Below, in pieces: positions 62,285 to 64,000 of a stretch of DNA of 64,000 bases. The notes under the pieces are model-generated. The model did no database searches. It was given only the letters and a program-made list of their open reading frames with translations, and was not told the DNA's origin. Source of the stretch: Paenibacillus sp. GP183 (lineage in GTDB: Bacteria; Bacillota; Bacilli; Paenibacillales; NBRC-103111); NCBI RefSeq assembly GCF_900104695.1, contig NZ_FNSW01000001.1, positions 4,520,001 to 4,584,000 on the forward strand, written 5' to 3'. The stretch's first letter is position 1. The number at the start of each line of letters is the position of its first letter. The position numbers were made by a program, and so were the translations under genes.

Positions 62285-63352
62285 ATGAAGAAGATCAAAG
62301 TTGGAGTTATTGGTGCAGGATCCATTTCAAGCGCGCATATGGATGCATATGCAAACAACAAAGAAGTTGAGCTTTATGCGATTTGCGATTTGAATCGGGA
62401 AAGGGCTGATGAAAAAGCCGTCAAATACGGAATTCCACACGTGTATTCGGATGTCAGGGAATTTTTGGCGAATCCCGACATTGAAGCTGTGAGCATCTGC
62501 ACCTGGAACAATACGCATGCCGAATTCAGTATCGCCGCTTTGGCAGCCGGCAAGCATGTGCTCTGTGAAAAACCGCTTTGTCAAACGGTTGAACAAGCCC
62601 TGGAAGTCCAATCTGCCGTTCAAAGCAGCGGCAAAGTATTTCAGGTTGGATTTGTCCGCCGTTACGGAAATACGGCCAAGATGCTGCGCAGCTTCATTGA
62701 TGCAGGGGATCTTGGCGAGATTTATTATGCCAAAGCAAGCTATTTGCGCCGTCTTGGCAATCCCGGCGGTTGGTTTTCGGATAAGAGCCGATCCGGCGGC
62801 GGACCGCTTATCGATCTCGGCGTTCACGTTATCGATTTATGCTGGTATTTGATGGGTAAGCCAAAGGTTAAATCGGTGTCCGGCAATACATATAACAAGC
62901 TCGGCAACCGGTCGAACGTGCAGCATTTATCCTTTTATAAAGCTGCTGATTATGATGCTGACAAAAATGATGTAGAGGACTTGGCCAACGCGCTTATTCG
63001 GTTTGAGAATGGAGCTTCCATTCTTGTGGATGTCAGTTTTACGTTGCACGCCATTAAGAATGAAGGCAGCATCAACATTTACGGCACTAAGGGTGGGGCG
63101 CAAGTGGAACCGGCACTGCAAATCGCAACCGAAAAACACGATATGATGCTCAATCTGTTACCGCAAGTCGATACGCTTTCCTTCGACTTTGTCGAAGGCT
63201 TCCAGAATGAGATCAATCATTTTGTCAACTGCTGTTTGGGTAAGGCGGAGACACTAAGTCCTGTGGAGGACGGCGTGGAAATCATGAAGATCTTATGCGC
63301 CATCTACGAGTCGGCAGCAACCGGAAAAGAAATCAGGTTTAATGAAAATTAG
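62285..63352 (+). CDS. Gfo/Idh/MocA-family oxidoreductase
   Basis: 355 residues from ATG-62285 (GGAGG 7 bases upstream; an ATG at 62255 is upstream without a site). The Rossmann start KVGVIGAGSISSAHMDAY is followed by YAICDLNRERADEKA. The family motif CEKPLCQT carries the conserved Lys, and PLIDLGVHVIDLCWYLMG holds the His. Members oxidise or reduce sugars and polyols with NAD(P). Next to a TIM-barrel isomerase and GH130, it probably converts the imported sugar. Its substrate cannot be read from sequence. Confidence 0.92.
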   Translation: MKKIKVGVIGAGSISSAHMDAYANNKEVELYAICDLNRERADEKAVKYGIPHVYSDVREFLANPDIEAVSICTWNNTHAEFSIAALAAGKHVLCEKPLCQTVEQALEVQSAVQSSGKVFQVGFVRRYGNTAKMLRSFIDAGDLGEIYYAKASYLRRLGNPGGWFSDKSRSGGGPLIDLGVHVIDLCWYLMGKPKVKSVSGNTYNKLGNRSNVQHLSFYKAADYDADKNDVEDLANALIRFENGASILVDVSFTLHAIKNEGSINIYGTKGGAQVEPALQIATEKHDMMLNLLPQVDTLSFDFVEGFQNEINHFVNCCLGKAETLSPVEDGVEIMKILCAIYESAATGKEIRFNEN

Positions 63353-63376
63353 GATTTGCTCAAGGGGAGTAGCATC

Positions 63377-64000
63377 ATGAAACCTGCATTTAAAACGAGC
63401 TTGAGTGTATGGAGCTGCCATAAATATTTTTTCGATAAAGTGTGGACAAATGCAGATTTCATTCATTTTGCAGGTCAACAGACGCTGGTTGACGGAGTTG
63501 AGCTTCTGCATAAATTTTGGAACCCTGTCATCGACATTCCGCAAATTGAAAAAGCGCTGCAGCAGGAGGGGCTCGAGGTGGCATGTGTGGGGGCCAGCAA
63601 TAATTTTGCTCTGCCTAACACGGCCGACCGTGATACTCAACTGCAGCAAGTTATAGACTCCATAAATATTGCCGATTTATATGGTGCAAAAGTTGTCCGT
63701 GTTTTTTCCGGCAGCTTGCAGGAGGGTGTTTCCTTTGAGCAAGGGCAGCGCTGGATTATCGAAGGACTGAAAGCTGCAGCCGAGTATGCTGGAAAAAAAG
63801 ACATCACGCTGTGCTTGGAGAACCATGGTTTATTCGCAGGCAAAGCAGGTCAGGTGCAAAAGATCATCAGGGAAGTAAACTCTCCGGCGCTTCGCAGCAC
63901 GTTTGATACGGGAAATTTTATACTGGTCGACGAAAATCCGAACGACGCATTGGAACAGTTAAATACGATGATTGCCCACGTGCACTGCAAAGATTTCATC
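63377..64000 (+). CDS. Sugar phosphate isomerase/epimerase (xylose isomerase-like TIM barrel), cut by window edge
   Basis: From ATG-63377 (AGGGGAG upstream) 208 codons run to the window end without a stop. MKPAFKTSLSVWSCHKYFFD is the first barrel strand. VDGVELLHKFWN and VACVGASNNFALPN follow, then a strand with AKVVRVFSGSLQEGVSFEQG, LCLENHG (metal Glu) and STFDTGNF (metal Asp), and HVHCKDF (His) at the edge. This is the AP endonuclease 2/xylose isomerase-like fold used by inosose, hydroxypyruvate and ketose isomerases. It starts 24 bases after the Gfo/Idh gene and completes a sugar-conversion pair; perhaps 60-80 residues are missing. Confidence 0.9.
   Translation, partial: MKPAFKTSLSVWSCHKYFFDKVWTNADFIHFAGQQTLVDGVELLHKFWNPVIDIPQIEKALQQEGLEVACVGASNNFALPNTADRDTQLQQVIDSINIADLYGAKVVRVFSGSLQEGVSFEQGQRWIIEGLKAAAEYAGKKDITLCLENHGLFAGKAGQVQKIIREVNSPALRSTFDTGNFILVDENPNDALEQLNTMIAHVHCKDFI

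Overview
The window looks like chromosomal DNA of a Paenibacillus-like member of the Bacillales. The clues are a T-box leader, a Bacillus-type transglutaminase (tgl), a CotF-type spore coat protein, SLH-domain secretion, YesM/YesN-type two-component regulation of sugar ABC operons that lack their own ATPase, and strong GGAGG ribosome sites with frequent TTG/GTG starts. This is inferred from gene content; no rRNA or tRNA gene is present.

Left part (1-34.7 kb): a patchwork of small intact genes separated by decayed ones. Intact genes include DinB, YciI, ABM, TMEM175, MerR plus a dehydrogenase, an aldo/keto reductase plus an XRE/MmyB regulator, DUF402, tgl, DUF421, a CopZ-like protein, DHFR, T-box-asd, DUF6157, a phosphotriesterase-like protein, CotF, an S66 peptidase and MEKHLA. 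Between them lie broken genes: HxlR, SDR, FAD monooxygenase, MFS, methyltransferase, VOC, thrS and others. Mobile DNA is dense: an apparently intact IS1380 copy (24475-26186), an IS110-family copy with a damaged transposase (19015-20758), a frameshifted large DDE transposase (28752-30426), IS6 relics, three miniature elements, and a 2.5 kb unit bounded by IS21-like repeated ends that carries an SLH glycosidase-like gene instead of istA/istB (15871-18414).

A dispersed repeat runs through this part. It has a left module (CTAACGGAGAACGATAGT-like), often a terminator hairpin, and a right module (TTGAAGTAACGGGCAGGATA-like), and it often sits just behind genes. The IS110 copy is inserted inside one such repeat with an apparent 2-base core, which suggests these repeats serve as its landing sites.

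Middle part (34.7-52.7 kb): a HAD phosphatase; a LacI-controlled sugar ABC importer (minus strand) with palindromes before the regulator and the binding-protein gene; a PrsA-like foldase; a class II aaRS-like protein; a cluster of gene remnants; an ABC exporter; an ECF sigma gene broken by a stop codon next to its probable membrane partner; a hybrid histidine kinase; a lipoprotein; a polysaccharide deacetylase; and an MFS exporter.

Right part (52.8-64 kb): a coherent plus-strand carbohydrate locus. It runs GH130 glycosidase/phosphorylase, a gamma-glutamyltransferase-like protein (overlapping GH130), a sugar-binding lipoprotein, two permeases, a YesM-type sensor kinase, a YesN-type AraC response regulator (overlapping the kinase), a Gfo/Idh/MocA dehydrogenase and a TIM-barrel isomerase that runs off the right edge. 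A 25-26 base motif occurs at the same distance from a TATAAT box upstream of both the GH130 gene and the binding-protein gene, which marks a probable shared activator site.
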